From contig NZ_CP021080.1 of NCBI RefSeq assembly GCF_000802245.2, positions 3,534,001 through 3,598,000 of the forward strand: a stretch of DNA of 64,000 nucleotides, given 5' to 3'. The notes beneath the pieces are model-generated. The model saw nothing but the letters and a program-made list of their open reading frames with translations, ran no database searches and had not been told where the DNA came from. Both the position numbers and the translations under genes were made by a program. The stretch comes from Streptomyces pluripotens (GTDB taxonomy: Bacteria > Actinomycetota > Actinomycetes > Streptomycetales > Streptomycetaceae). Of this stretch, positions 18,141-27,387 are shown piece by piece (positions within the stretch are counted from its first letter, which is position 1; each line of letters starts with the position of its first letter).

Positions 18141-18160
18141 GCTGAGCCTGGGTGAGCGGC

Positions 18161-18174
18161 GTTTCACGTGAAAC
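18161..18174. other. parS: parS site 6 (perfect)
   Basis: A perfect 14-bp site 20 bases after the pcnA stop; site 7 follows 32 bases later. Confidence 0.95.
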
Positions 18175-18197
18175 ACCCACGTTGGCCGTCGGTGTGC

Positions 18198-18229
18198 AGG
18201 GGTGGTGTTTCACGTGAAACACCACCCCT
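18198..18229. other. parS: parS site 7 in a 32-bp palindrome, likely shared terminator
   Basis: The parS core (18207-18220) is extended to two exact 16-base arms. It lies between the convergent pcnA and MFS genes, so the RNA hairpin could also end transcription in both directions. Confidence 0.9.
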
Positions 18230-18250
18230 AGCTTTGTCGCACCGCTGGTC

Positions 18251-19513
18251 TCATCGTCGTTCGAAGTCAGCCAGGGCCACAGCAGCCCCGCCGTAGACCA
18301 GGGCGACCAGCCCCACCAGGACCGACGAGCGACCGTCCGCTGGAAGCATCAGGGCTGCCACTCCTGCCGCGCCGACGAATGCCATATTGAAGAGCACGTC
18401 GTACACGGAGAAGATCCGGCCGCGGTAGCTGTCATCGACGGATGCCTGCACGATCGAGTCAGTGGCGATCTTGGCTCCCTGAGTGGTCAGGCCAAGGATG
18501 AAGGCTGCGATCAGGAGCGGCTCAGTGGCGAATGGGAGGCCAAGGGCGGGGACCAGTACCGCTGCGGTACCGGAGCACACCATGATCCAGCGGCCGGGGC
18601 CGAGGCGTCCCGCTGCCCAGGGCGTCACCACGGCCGCTGTGAAGAATCCCGCGCCCGACAGCGCCACGGCCAACCCCAGCAGTCTCAGTCCCTCCTCAGG
18701 GGTGCCGGAGAGGGCGTACCGACACAGCATGAGGAGCAGCACCAGAAGCGCGCCGTAGCAGAAGCGCATCAGCGTCATCACGGCGAGCGCCCAAGCCGCT
18801 TCTCTGCGTGTGGGCATCCCCAGGTGCCGCATGGCCGCGGCCAGATCACGTGTCGTGCCGGCGAGCACAGCCCTCAGATGCGGCCGCAATGGTTGCCGGT
18901 CGGGGCCAAGGAGAGTGGGCGCCATGCTCAGCGACGTGAGGCTTGCGCACAGATAGAGGAGGGCGCCCAGCAGCACCACCGTGGCATTGGAGCTCGACGT
19001 CGCGAGCCGTACGGCGAAGGCGAGGCCGCCGCCGGCAGTCGCGGCAAGAGTGCCGGCCGTCGGGGACAAAGAGTTGGCCATCACCAGACGTCCGGTGTCG
19101 ACCACGCGGGGCAGCGCGGCGGACAGCCCTGCGAGAACGAACCGGTTCACGGCTGTGACACACAGGGCGGAGACATAGAAGAGCCAGTCCGGGACGTTGC
19201 TGATCATCAGGACGGCGGTGACCGCGGCCAATAGGGCGCGCAGCAGATTGCCGTACACGAAAACCTGTCTGCGCTGCCAGCGGTCCAGCAGGACGCCTGC
19301 AAAGGGGCCGACCAGTGAGTACGGCAGCAGCAAGACCGCCATAGCGGATGCAATCGCGGTGGCCGATGTCTGCTTCTCCGGGGAGAAGACAACGTAAGCG
19401 GCGAGTGCGACCTGGTAGACGCCGTCGGCACCCTGAGACAGGAGACGGATGTACAGCAGACGCCGGAAGTACCGCAGGCGCAGTAGGACGCGCAGGTCAC
19501 GGACGACGGGCAT
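18251..19513 (-). CDS. MFS transporter
   Basis: 420 aa from ATG 19513 (MPVVRDLRVLL). The open frame reaches 19552, but that would place the start inside the ino1 terminator hairpin. About 11-12 hydrophobic segments, and the MFS loop motif between helices 2 and 3 (GVLLDRWQRRQVFV). It resembles the macrolide-efflux/enterobactin-exporter group of drug:H+ antiporters; substrate unknown. It is transcribed away from ino1 after that gene's terminator and converges with pcnA. Confidence 0.82.
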   Translation of the reverse strand: MPVVRDLRVLLRLRYFRRLLYIRLLSQGADGVYQVALAAYVVFSPEKQTSATAIASAMAVLLLPYSLVGPFAGVLLDRWQRRQVFVYGNLLRALLAAVTAVLMISNVPDWLFYVSALCVTAVNRFVLAGLSAALPRVVDTGRLVMANSLSPTAGTLAATAGGGLAFAVRLATSSSNATVVLLGALLYLCASLTSLSMAPTLLGPDRQPLRPHLRAVLAGTTRDLAAAMRHLGMPTRREAAWALAVMTLMRFCYGALLVLLLMLCRYALSGTPEEGLRLLGLAVALSGAGFFTAAVVTPWAAGRLGPGRWIMVCSGTAAVLVPALGLPFATEPLLIAAFILGLTTQGAKIATDSIVQASVDDSYRGRIFSVYDVLFNMAFVGAAGVAALMLPADGRSSVLVGLVALVYGGAAVALADFERR

Positions 19514-19536
19514 GTGGCACAGCCTCACACATGCGG

Positions 19537-19568
19537 AAGGTCCCCGGGCCAAGAAACCCGGGGACCTT
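19537..19568 (-). terminator. Terminator after the inositol phosphate synthase gene
   Basis: A perfect 12-bp stem (AAGGTCCCCGGG with CCCGGGGACCTT) with an 8-base loop, 48 bases after the ino1 stop on the minus strand. Confidence 0.75.
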
Positions 19569-19615
19569 CACAGCCCTGGCAGGAGCGTCTCGTGCGGGCG
19601 GCGCGGCTCAGCAGC

Positions 19616-20698
19616 TCAGCGCTCGACCTCGCCGCGGATGAACTTCTCCACGTTCTCGCGGGCCTCGTCGTCGAAGTACTGGACCGGCGGGGACTTCATG
19701 AAGTACGAGGATGCGGAGAGGATCGGGCCGCCGATACCGCGGTCCTTGGCGATCTTCGCGGCGCGCACCGCGTCGATGATGACGCCCGCGGAGTTCGGGG
19801 AGTCCCAGACCTCAAGCTTGTACTCAAGGTTCAGCGGGACATCACCGAAGGCACGGCCCTCAAGGCGGACATAGGCCCACTTGCGGTCGTCCAGCCAGGC
19901 CACGTAGTCGGACGGGCCGATGTGGACATTCTTCTCGCCGAGGTCCCGGTCAGGGATCTGGGAGGTGACGGCCTGCGTCTTGGAGATCTTCTTGGACTCC
20001 AGGCGCTCACGCTCAAGCATGTTCTTGAAGTCCATGTTGCCGCCGACGTTCAGCTGCATCGTGCGGTCGAGGATGACACCCCGGTCCTCGAAGAGCTTCG
20101 CCATGACACGGTGCGTGATGGTGGCGCCGACCTGGGACTTGATGTCGTCACCGACGATCGGCACACCGGCCTCGGTGAACTTGTCCGCCCATTCCTTGGT
20201 GCCGGCGATGAACACCGGAAGGGCGTTGACGAAGGCGACCTTGGCTTCGATGGCGCACTGCGCGTAGAACTTCGCCGCGTCCTCGGAGCCCACGGGGAGG
20301 TAACAGACCAGGACGTCGACCTTCTTGTCCTTCAGGACCTGGACGACGTCGACCGGCTCGGCCTCGGACTCCTCGATGGTGGCACGGTAGTACTTGCCGA
20401 GGCCGTCGAGGGTGTGGCCGCGCTGGACGGTGACACCGGTGTTGGGCACGTCGCAGATCTTGATGGTGTTGTTCTCGGAGGCGCCGATGGCGTCCGCGAG
20501 GTCCAGGCCGACCTTCTTGGCGTCGACGTCGAACGCGGCGACGAACTCGATGTCGCGCACGTGGTAGTCACCGAACTGCACGTGCATCAGGCCGGGGACC
20601 TTCGACGCCGGGTCGGCGTCCTTGTAGTACTCGACTCCCTGTACCAGCGACGCGGCGCAGTTGCCCACGCCGACGATGGCTACGCGAACCGAACCCAT
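19616..20698 (-). CDS. ino1: Inositol-3-phosphate synthase
   Basis: 360 aa from ATG 20698 ([21 protein letters not shown]) with GGGAG upstream; the frame runs on to 20827 but the upstream codons are not conserved-looking. The NAD-binding glycine loop [10 protein letters not shown] is at the start; [11 protein letters not shown] and the [11 protein letters not shown] block are typical of actinobacterial myo-inositol-phosphate synthases. It converts glucose-6-phosphate to inositol-1-phosphate, for phosphatidylinositol lipids and mycothiol. The PadR regulator gene lies just upstream on the same strand, its stop 44 bases before this start, so the two are probably co-transcribed. Confidence 0.92.
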   Translation of the reverse strand: MGSVRVAIVGVGNCAASLVQGVEYYKDADPASKVPGLMHVQFGDYHVRDIEFVAAFDVDAKKVGLDLADAIGASENNTIKICDVPNTGVTVQRGHTLDGLGKYYRATIEESEAEPVDVVQVLKDKKVDVLVCYLPVGSEDAAKFYAQCAIEAKVAFVNALPVFIAGTKEWADKFTEAGVPIVGDDIKSQVGATITHRVMAKLFEDRGVILDRTMQLNVGGNMDFKNMLERERLESKKISKTQAVTSQIPDRDLGEKNVHIGPSDYVAWLDDRKWAYVRLEGRAFGDVPLNLEYKLEVWDSPNSAGVIIDAVRAAKIAKDRGIGGPILSASSYFMKSPPVQYFDDEARENVEKFIRGEVER

Positions 20699-20741
20699 TC
20701 CGGTTGCTCCCTGTGTGTACGAGTGAGGCCCTGAGCGGGTC

Positions 20742-21425
20742 TCACGTGGCGGTGTCGCCGGGCGTATCCGTGCCGGAGTGCTCCCCGGCACGGGGCAGGC
20801 CGCCCGTCGATCCAGTGGTGGTGTCATGCTGAGCGGACCCCCCGGACGCGGAACCCCTCAGGTACCGCCCGGCCCGCTCGCTCTCAATGAGCTCGTTCAG
20901 CCAGCGCACTTCGCGCTCCACGGATTCCATACCGTGGCGCTGGAGCTCAAGCGTGTAATCGTCGAGGCGCTCCCGGGTACGTGCCAGGGAGGCGCCCATC
21001 TTCTCCAGGCGCTCCTCCAGGCGGCTGCGCCGGCCTTCCAGGACGCGCATGCGCACATCGCGCGACGTCTGTCCGAAAAAGGCGAACCGCGCGGCGAAGT
21101 GCTCGTCCTCATATGCGTCGGGGCCGGTCTGCGAGAGCAGCTCCTCGAAGTGCTCCTTACCTTCCGCCGTCAATCGGTAGACGATCTTGGCGCGGCGGCC
21201 CGCGAGAGGAGCGGCGAGGGCTTCCTCCTGGGTGCTGCCTGGTTCCTCGATCAACCAGCCGTTGGCGACCAGCGTCTTGAGGCAGGGGTACAGGGTTCCG
21301 TAGCTGAAGGCGCGGAACACCCCCAGTGACGTATTGAGTCGTTTGCGCAGTTCGTAACCGTGCATGGGGGACTCACGCAGTAGACCGAGCACGGCGAACT
21401 CAAGGATGCCGGAGCGCCGGCTCAT
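20742..21425 (-). CDS. PadR-family transcriptional regulator
   Basis: 227 aa from ATG 21425, with a strong GAGGAGG. The N-terminal winged helix has the PadR signature ([41 protein letters not shown]), and a long helical C-terminal part (about residues 110-190) serves as a dimer arm. The last 30 residues are Gly/Thr-rich. A perfect 35-bp palindrome with the ATGTATCGA/TCGATACAT core lies 67 bases upstream, so autoregulation is likely. It is co-directional with ino1 and divergent from the PBP gene. Confidence 0.88.
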   Translation of the reverse strand: MSRRSGILEFAVLGLLRESPMHGYELRKRLNTSLGVFRAFSYGTLYPCLKTLVANGWLIEEPGSTQEEALAAPLAGRRAKIVYRLTAEGKEHFEELLSQTGPDAYEDEHFAARFAFFGQTSRDVRMRVLEGRRSRLEERLEKMGASLARTRERLDDYTLELQRHGMESVEREVRWLNELIESERAGRYLRGSASGGSAQHDTTTGSTGGLPRAGEHSGTDTPGDTAT

Positions 21426-21491
21426 GATCGCCTCCTCTCGGTCCCGCAGGCTGGTCCCGCAGGTCTCGTAGCGCCTCTCAGCGTCCTTATG

Positions 21492-21526
21492 TCGTGCTGA
21501 TGTATCGACTCGATACATCAGCACGA
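21492..21526. promoter_or_regulatory. Perfect 35-bp palindrome, probable PadR operator
   Basis: Two 17-base arms (TCGTGCTGATGTATCGA and its exact complement) around one central C, in the divergent region between the PadR gene and the PBP gene. The ATGT...ACAT core is typical of PadR-family sites. Confidence 0.8.
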
Positions 21527-21818
21527 TAGAACGGCCTTGCGCAAGCGACAAGAGGGAGCGTGGTGAACGGGATCACATCACTGGTTTGTAGGAGGCAGCT
21601 TGCCTGTTTTGGGGTGACCTTCGGGGACCGGCGGGTTTCGGCGGTGCGTAGTCTGTGCGCCATGCACATCACCGGGAACCAAGCGATGTCTGAGGGCGTC
21701 GTTGTTCCCGGTGCAGTACGGGTGAATGCGGAACCGACCACATCCGTACTTCGGGGGGACCGGAAACCAGCCGCCGTTCCAGGCGCACGGGTGCGCCTGC
21801 CCGAGGAGTAATCGTTCG
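21527..21818 (+). other. Region upstream of the PBP gene
   Basis: No convincing gene. A short open frame (49 codons from ATG 21663, ending at 21811) abuts the PBP ribosome site, but its codon use is weak for this organism. The region should hold the PBP promoter. Confidence 0.4.
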
Positions 21819-24497
21819 ATGAGCGAGCACCGTCGCAAACCGCCGCAGCCGCAGGGAGGCGGACGTGCCGCGGCCCGACGCGGCCAGTCCGGCTCGTCCT
21901 CCGGTCGCCGGGCGGCACCGCGAGGCGCCACTGGGTCTCCTGCCGACTCCTATGGGTCGGACTCCGGTGGCTCGGGTGGTGAAGAGCGTCCTTACACCGG
22001 TCGGGCAGATGCCCGCCGGACCGCGCAGAGGAGTGGCCGGCGTCGAGCCGCTGACAACGCCGGCCAGGGTGGCCGGCGTGGAGGCCCGGGCGGGCCACCC
22101 GGGCCCGGGCGGGCCACCCGGGCCCGGGCGGGGCAGGAGCCGGCCAAGAAGCGGTTCATTGACTATCCCCGGTCCGGCAAGTACGGCTGGCGCCGCTGGA
22201 CGCCCTCGTGGAAGCTCGTTACCGGCCTGTTCATCGGCTTCGTCGGCAGTATGGTGGCGCTGGTCGGTGTCGGCTTCGCCATGGTGCAGATCCCTGATGA
22301 GAACCTCGCCGCCAAGTCCCAGAACAACGTCTACTACTGGGCCGACCACACGCGGATGGTGGCGACGGGCACGGGCGTCAACCGGCAGAACGTCAACATC
22401 GATCAGATTCCCCCGGCCATGCGGTACGCGGTGATCTCTGCTGAGAACAAGTCCTTCTACCAGGATTCCGGCATTGATCCCATGGGCATTGCGCGAGCGG
22501 TGCTCAATATGGCACGAGGTGGTCAGACACAGGGTGGGTCGACGATCACCCAGCAGTACGTGAAGAACACGTACCTGAGTCAGGACCAGACCATCACCCG
22601 CAAGTTCAAGGAGTTGTTCATCTCCATAAAGGTGGGCACGAAGCTCAAGAAGGACCAGATCCTTCAGGGTTACCTGAACACCTCTTACTTCGGCCGCGGT
22701 GCGTACGGTATCCAGGCGGCGGCGCAGACCTACTACGGCAAGAACGCGGTCGACCTCAAACCGAGCGAGTGCGCCGTGCTCGCGGCGCTACTCAAGGGGC
22801 CTACGTACTATGACCCTGCAGGAGCCGTGGACCTCGACAGGTCGGCAACCCGGCAGGCCAACTACCAGCGCTCCCATGATCGCTGGGCCTGGATCCTCGG
22901 TGAGATGCACAAGGACAAGCATCTCACCGACGCCGAGTACCAGAAGGCCATCAAGAAATACCCCATGCCACAGGGCCGCAAGGCGACGAAGGGGATGACT
23001 GGCCAGATCAGTTACCTGGTCGACACAGCCAAGAAGTACGTCCTGAGCCACTCCAACATCACGGAGGCGCAGTTCGACCAGGGTGGCTACCAGGTCTACA
23101 CCACCTTCCAGAAGGACAAGGTCGACGCGCTCAACGCGGCCGTAAAGAAGATCGAGAAGGCACGTATCGATCCGAAGAAGCCGAAGGACAAGTACGTCCA
23201 GTTCGGCGCGGCGTCAGTGGTACCCAATGACGGCGCGATCGTCGCGATCTACGGCGGCGCAGGGTACGAGCACGGCTACTTCAGCAACAATGCCAATACC
23301 TCGGGCGTCCCGGTTGGTTCGACATGGAAGCCGTTCGACCTCGCGGCGGCCATGGAGTACGGCACCTACTGGTCCGACGGCGTGGGTCTGTCGCCGATGA
23401 GCAAGTACAACGGTGACGACCTGATCAAGATCAAGAAACCGGACGGCAGCTATTACCTGAACAAGGACAACACCGTCTTCCGCCAGAAGAACGAGGGCCC
23501 CAAGGCCTGGGGTTACATCACCCTACGCAAGGCGATGGAGCAGTCGATCAACTCCCCGTTCGTCCAGCTCAGTGTGGATGTGGGGCTGTCGAAGGTGCGT
23601 AACGTCGCCAAGTCCGCCGGCATCCTGGACCAGAGCATGCCGAAATACCCTGATCCGTCGTTCGCCATTGGCACCTCGACTCCTAGCGCGATCCGCATGG
23701 CCGATGCCTATGCGACATTCGCTGCGCAAGGCAGGCACACCGACCCTTACTCGGTGACCTCTGTCACGCACGGAGGGGAGAATCTGCCCGGTTTTGCCAA
23801 GCCGAAGCCGAATCGGGTGATGCCCGCCAATGTGGCGAACAACGTCACAGACGTCCTGGAGAACGTCATCCAGAACGGTACGGCCCAGAACGCCAAGGCC
23901 ATTGGCCGTACAGCGGCTGGCAAGACCGGTACTACGGACAAGAACAAGTCGGCCTGGTTCGTGGGATACACCCAGCAGCTTTCCACCGCGGTCACGATGT
24001 TCAGGGAGAACCCCAAGAAGAGCGGGCTGATCTCCATGTACGGCACAGCCGGCGTGGACTCCATCCACGGTGGTGACATCCCGACGCTGGTGTGGACCGA
24101 CTACATGAAGGTCGCGCTGAAGGGCAAGTCCGATCCCGGATTCCCCGAGGCCACCGACATCGGAGAGGCCCAAGACGAGCCGGGTGCGCCCTCTCCGACT
24201 CCGACCGTAAGCATCACGCCGAGCGAAACGCCGAGCGAAACGCCGAGTCCGACTCCCAGCGAGACGGTCATCACCCCCTCCCCAACGCCGAGCCAGACCT
24301 GTCAGTGGGGCTGGGGCAGCAACTGCAACGGCAACGGAAACAGCAATGGCAATGGCGGCGGTGGCCTTGGTGGTGTGGGCGCTGGTGGTGCAACCGGAGA
24401 TGCCAGTCCGACGCCCACTGGCACCGACACGACCACGGCAAGCACCACCCGAGGAAACGGCAATGGAGGAGGCATCCTCTCCGGACCGACCGGTTAG
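21819..24497 (+). CDS. Bifunctional penicillin-binding protein (class A PBP)
   Basis: 892 aa from ATG 21819, with GAGGAG at 21802; an open frame continues upstream to 21726. It polymerises and cross-links peptidoglycan. A basic, disordered cytoplasmic N-terminus (about 1-125) is followed by one membrane helix (131-155). The GT51 glycosyltransferase has its catalytic Glu near residue 208 (SAENKSFYQ) and the GGSTITQQYVKN motif. The transpeptidase has STWK near 501, SIN, and KTGTT near 701. The last 110 residues are first Pro/Thr/Ser/Glu-rich with small repeats (ETPSETPSPTPSE), then Gly/Asn-rich, an extracytoplasmic tail common in Streptomyces PBPs. Confidence 0.94.
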   Translation: MSEHRRKPPQPQGGGRAAARRGQSGSSSGRRAAPRGATGSPADSYGSDSGGSGGEERPYTGRADARRTAQRSGRRRAADNAGQGGRRGGPGGPPGPGRATRARAGQEPAKKRFIDYPRSGKYGWRRWTPSWKLVTGLFIGFVGSMVALVGVGFAMVQIPDENLAAKSQNNVYYWADHTRMVATGTGVNRQNVNIDQIPPAMRYAVISAENKSFYQDSGIDPMGIARAVLNMARGGQTQGGSTITQQYVKNTYLSQDQTITRKFKELFISIKVGTKLKKDQILQGYLNTSYFGRGAYGIQAAAQTYYGKNAVDLKPSECAVLAALLKGPTYYDPAGAVDLDRSATRQANYQRSHDRWAWILGEMHKDKHLTDAEYQKAIKKYPMPQGRKATKGMTGQISYLVDTAKKYVLSHSNITEAQFDQGGYQVYTTFQKDKVDALNAAVKKIEKARIDPKKPKDKYVQFGAASVVPNDGAIVAIYGGAGYEHGYFSNNANTSGVPVGSTWKPFDLAAAMEYGTYWSDGVGLSPMSKYNGDDLIKIKKPDGSYYLNKDNTVFRQKNEGPKAWGYITLRKAMEQSINSPFVQLSVDVGLSKVRNVAKSAGILDQSMPKYPDPSFAIGTSTPSAIRMADAYATFAAQGRHTDPYSVTSVTHGGENLPGFAKPKPNRVMPANVANNVTDVLENVIQNGTAQNAKAIGRTAAGKTGTTDKNKSAWFVGYTQQLSTAVTMFRENPKKSGLISMYGTAGVDSIHGGDIPTLVWTDYMKVALKGKSDPGFPEATDIGEAQDEPGAPSPTPTVSITPSETPSETPSPTPSETVITPSPTPSQTCQWGWGSNCNGNGNSNGNGGGGLGGVGAGGATGDASPTPTGTDTTTASTTRGNGNGGGILSGPTG

Positions 24498-24536
24498 CCG
24501 TCGAACTGGTTGACATCCATATCGCCCACTGAGGGT

Positions 24537-24550
24537 GTTTCACGTGAAAC
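24537..24550. other. parS: parS site 8 (perfect)
   Basis: A perfect 14-bp site 40 bases after the PBP stop. It overlaps the first codons of the over-extended glycosyltransferase frame (24535), which argues for the later start of that gene. Confidence 0.95.
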
Positions 24551-24612
24551 ATGGGCCGCCGCACCGACGAGGTGCGGCGGCCCTCGGCTCTTTCCAAGGC
24601 AGGTACGGCAGG

Positions 24613-26157
24613 ATGTGGCCCATGCCCAGTGCAGAGATGACGCCCGCGAGCATGCCCAAGCCCGAGGCCGAACCGGTGCAGCCCACCAGAGAGGACGAGG
24701 TCGCCGCGGCTGGCAGCGAACTGATCGGCGGTCCCATCGGGCGGCGTGCCCTCTTCGGGACTTCCTGGTGGACTCCTGTACGGGTCGTTGTGCTCGTGGC
24801 CATCGCTATGTTCGCCCTCGGCCTGGTCCAGAAGGCGCCGTGCTACCAGAGCGCCTGGTTCTTCGGAGCGAGTAGCCAGTACACGCACGCCTGCTACTCG
24901 GACATCCCGCACCTCTACCAAGGCCGCGGGTTCGCCGACCACCTCGTGCCGTACTTCGACAAACTTCCTGGCGACATGGACTACCTCGAATATCCGGTAC
25001 TGACCGGTGTATTCATGGAGGTGGCATCCTGGCTGACCCCGCACAGCGGCACCATCCAGCACCAGGAGCAGTGGTACTGGTTCGTCAACGCCGGGTTGCT
25101 GATGGTGTGCGCGGCTGTCATTGCCGTATGCGTGGCCCGGACCCATGGACGCCGTCCCTGGGACGGCCTGCTTGTCGCCCTGGCGCCCGCCTTCGCGTTG
25201 ACGGCGACCATCAACTGGGACCTCTTCGCCGTCGCTTTCACCGCTGCCGCGATGCTCATGTGGTCACGGGGCCGGGCCCTCGCCTTCGGTGTCCTGCTCG
25301 GACTGGCCACGGCAGCCAAGCTCTATCCCGTTCTGCTGCTGGGCCCGCTACTCGTGCTGTGCTGGAGGGCCGCTCAATGGCGGCAGTTCTTCCAGGCCGT
25401 GGGCGGGGCAGTGGGCGCCTGGCTGGTGGTCAACCTGCCAGTGATGATCAATCACGACGCGACGGGTTTCCACATCCGCGAGGGGTGGGCCAAGTTCTAC
25501 ACCTTCAGCAAGGAGCGCGGTGTCGACTTCGGGTCGTTCTGGCTGATCTGGGCGCAGAACTCCAGTAACCCGCCCACTACCGACTTCGTGAACATCGCTG
25601 CCTCGGCGCTGATGGTGGTGTGCTTCCTCGGTATCGGCGCGCTGACGTTCACTGCTCCACGCCGACCGCGCTTCGCCCAACTGGCCTTTCTGATGGTGGC
25701 GGCGTTCATTGTCACCAACAAGGTCTATTCCCCGCAGTACGTCCTGTGGCTGGTGCCGCTGGCTGTCCTCGCCCGGCCCAAGTGGAGGGACTTCCTGATC
25801 TGGCAGGCGTGCGAGGTGGCGTATTTCCTCGGCATCTGGATGTACCTCGCCTACACGACCAGTGGAGACGCTCACAAAGGTCTGCCGACGCACGGCTATC
25901 ACCTGGCGATCGTGCTGCACCTGCTGGGCACGCTTTACCTGTGCGCCGTCGTCGTGCGGGACATCCTCATGCCGGAGCGGGACGTTGTGCGGCGATCCGG
26001 CGACGACGACCCCTCGGGAGGGGTGCTCGACGGAGCCCAGGACGTCTTCGTGCTCGGCGCGGCGGCCCACCCACCACGGCACGCGGCCCATGCCGACAGG
26101 CCCCAGGTGGGCTGGGGTACGTCCGCACCGTTGCCCCACGAGGAGAGTTCGCTCTGA
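24613..26157 (+). CDS. GT87-like integral membrane glycosyltransferase
   Basis: 514 aa from ATG 24613 (a second ATG at 24622 is equally possible). About ten or more hydrophobic segments, starting near residue 55 (VRVVVLVAIAMFALGL). Acidic residues in the first outer loop (PYFDKLPGDMDYLEYP) fit the polyprenyl-phosphate-mannose-dependent GT-C transferases. NKVYSPQYVLWLVPL is the typical late loop/helix. Such enzymes add mannose-type sugars to lipids or wall polymers outside the membrane; the acceptor here is unknown. The position after the PBP suggests envelope work. Confidence 0.8.
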   Translation: MWPMPSAEMTPASMPKPEAEPVQPTREDEVAAAGSELIGGPIGRRALFGTSWWTPVRVVVLVAIAMFALGLVQKAPCYQSAWFFGASSQYTHACYSDIPHLYQGRGFADHLVPYFDKLPGDMDYLEYPVLTGVFMEVASWLTPHSGTIQHQEQWYWFVNAGLLMVCAAVIAVCVARTHGRRPWDGLLVALAPAFALTATINWDLFAVAFTAAAMLMWSRGRALAFGVLLGLATAAKLYPVLLLGPLLVLCWRAAQWRQFFQAVGGAVGAWLVVNLPVMINHDATGFHIREGWAKFYTFSKERGVDFGSFWLIWAQNSSNPPTTDFVNIAASALMVVCFLGIGALTFTAPRRPRFAQLAFLMVAAFIVTNKVYSPQYVLWLVPLAVLARPKWRDFLIWQACEVAYFLGIWMYLAYTTSGDAHKGLPTHGYHLAIVLHLLGTLYLCAVVVRDILMPERDVVRRSGDDDPSGGVLDGAQDVFVLGAAAHPPRHAAHADRPQVGWGTSAPLPHEESSL

Positions 26158-26186
26158 GGGAGCGGCTCTCGGGCCCTCATGAGGGA

Positions 26187-26215
26187 GGCCGTACACGAGC
26201 GATTCGTGTACGGCC
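26187..26215. terminator. Bidirectional terminator between GT87 and racemase-like genes
   Basis: A perfect 12-bp stem (GGCCGTACACGA with TCGTGTACGGCC, 5-base loop) between convergent genes. Confidence 0.75.
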
Positions 26216-26272
26216 CGTTGCCCGCCCGATACGGCTATTCCGGCCGGGCTCTTTCCGGTACGGCTGGCTGTC

Positions 26273-27304
26273 CTAGTAGTCCACGAGCCGGTCAAACTGT
26301 GTTGTCGTGTGCCGCAGATGGGCCACCAGTTCGTCACCGACCTTCGGCTCCGGGGCGTCCGAAGGGACGAAAAGGATCGACACCTGCATGTGCGGTGGCT
26401 CGGCGAACCAGCGCTGCTTGCCGCCCCAGACGAACGGCGAAAGATTCCGGTTGACCGTGGCGAGGCCGGCCCGGGCGACACCCTTGGCGCGCGGCATGAC
26501 GCCGTGCAGAGCCTTCGGGGCCTCCAGACCCACCCCGTGTGACGTGCCGCCTGCCACCACCACCAGGTAGCCGTCCGAGGCCGCCTTCTGCTGCCGATAG
26601 CCGAACCGGTCACCTCTGGCCACGCGCGTGACGTCCAGGACCGTGCCGCGGTACTCGGTGGCCTCGTGGTCCCCCAGCCATAGCCGTGTGCCGATACGAG
26701 CGCGGAACCGGGTCTGCGGGAACTGTTGCTGGAGCCGGGCGAGTTCGTCAGCCTTGAGGTGGCTGACGAACATCGTGTGCAGCGGCAGCCTGGCTGCGCG
26801 CAGCCGGTCCATCCAGCCGATGACCTCTTCGACGGCGTCCGATCCGTCAGTGCGGTCCAGCGGCAGATGGATGGCGAAGCCCTCCAGCCGGACGTTCTCT
26901 ATCGCCTGGTGCAGCTGCGGCAGGTCCTGCTCGCTGACGCCGTGCCGTTTCATCGAGGACATCACCTCGATGACGACACGGGCGCCGACGAGACCGTACA
27001 CGCCGTCGATCGACGACACCGAACGCACCACCCGGTCGGGCAGTGGCACGGGCTCCTCACCGCGCCGGTACGGCGTCAGTACCAGAAGGTCCCCGCCGAA
27101 CCAGTCCTTGATGCGCGCGGCCTCGTAGGTCGTGCCGACGGCGAGTAGGTCCGCACCGAGCCGCGTGGCCTCCTCGGCCAGCCTTTCGTGTCCGAAGCCG
27201 TAGCCGTTGCCCTTGCAGACCGGGACTAGACCCGGGAATTGCTCCTGCACGTGCTTGTGGTGCGCCCGCCAGCGCGCGGTGTCGACGTAGAGCGTGAGCG
27301 CCAT
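26273..27304 (-). CDS. Alanine-racemase-like protein (fold type III PLP)
   Basis: 343 aa. The N-terminal barrel has the PLP lysine in VCKGNGYGFGHERLAEEA (K at about residue 31), matching VKANAYGHG of alanine racemase, and the barrel continues through VIEVMSSMKRHG and FAIHLPLD. The C-terminal domain departs from Alr: where Alr has the catalytic Tyr loop (VRPGIALYG) this protein reads FRARIGTRLWLGD, with no tyrosine. It may use another base, have another amino-acid substrate, or be a scaffold. It lies 83 bases after the FemX-like gene on the same strand, suggesting a link to peptidoglycan cross-bridges. D-alanine racemisation is not proven. Confidence 0.75.
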   Translation of the reverse strand: MALTLYVDTARWRAHHKHVQEQFPGLVPVCKGNGYGFGHERLAEEATRLGADLLAVGTTYEAARIKDWFGGDLLVLTPYRRGEEPVPLPDRVVRSVSSIDGVYGLVGARVVIEVMSSMKRHGVSEQDLPQLHQAIENVRLEGFAIHLPLDRTDGSDAVEEVIGWMDRLRAARLPLHTMFVSHLKADELARLQQQFPQTRFRARIGTRLWLGDHEATEYRGTVLDVTRVARGDRFGYRQQKAASDGYLVVVAGGTSHGVGLEAPKALHGVMPRAKGVARAGLATVNRNLSPFVWGGKQRWFAEPPHMQVSILFVPSDAPEPKVGDELVAHLRHTTTQFDRLVDY

Positions 27305-27387
27305 GGCCGGACCCGGAACCTTTCTCGTGGCTGCGGTGTACTAGAGGTGCGAAAGCTATGAAGGCTATGGAATCAAACGCCCGCGGT

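Noticed and set aside
24535..24612. GT87 start at 24535 (first residues MFHVKH)
   Set aside because: These codons are parS site 8; similar false starts arise at other parS sites.
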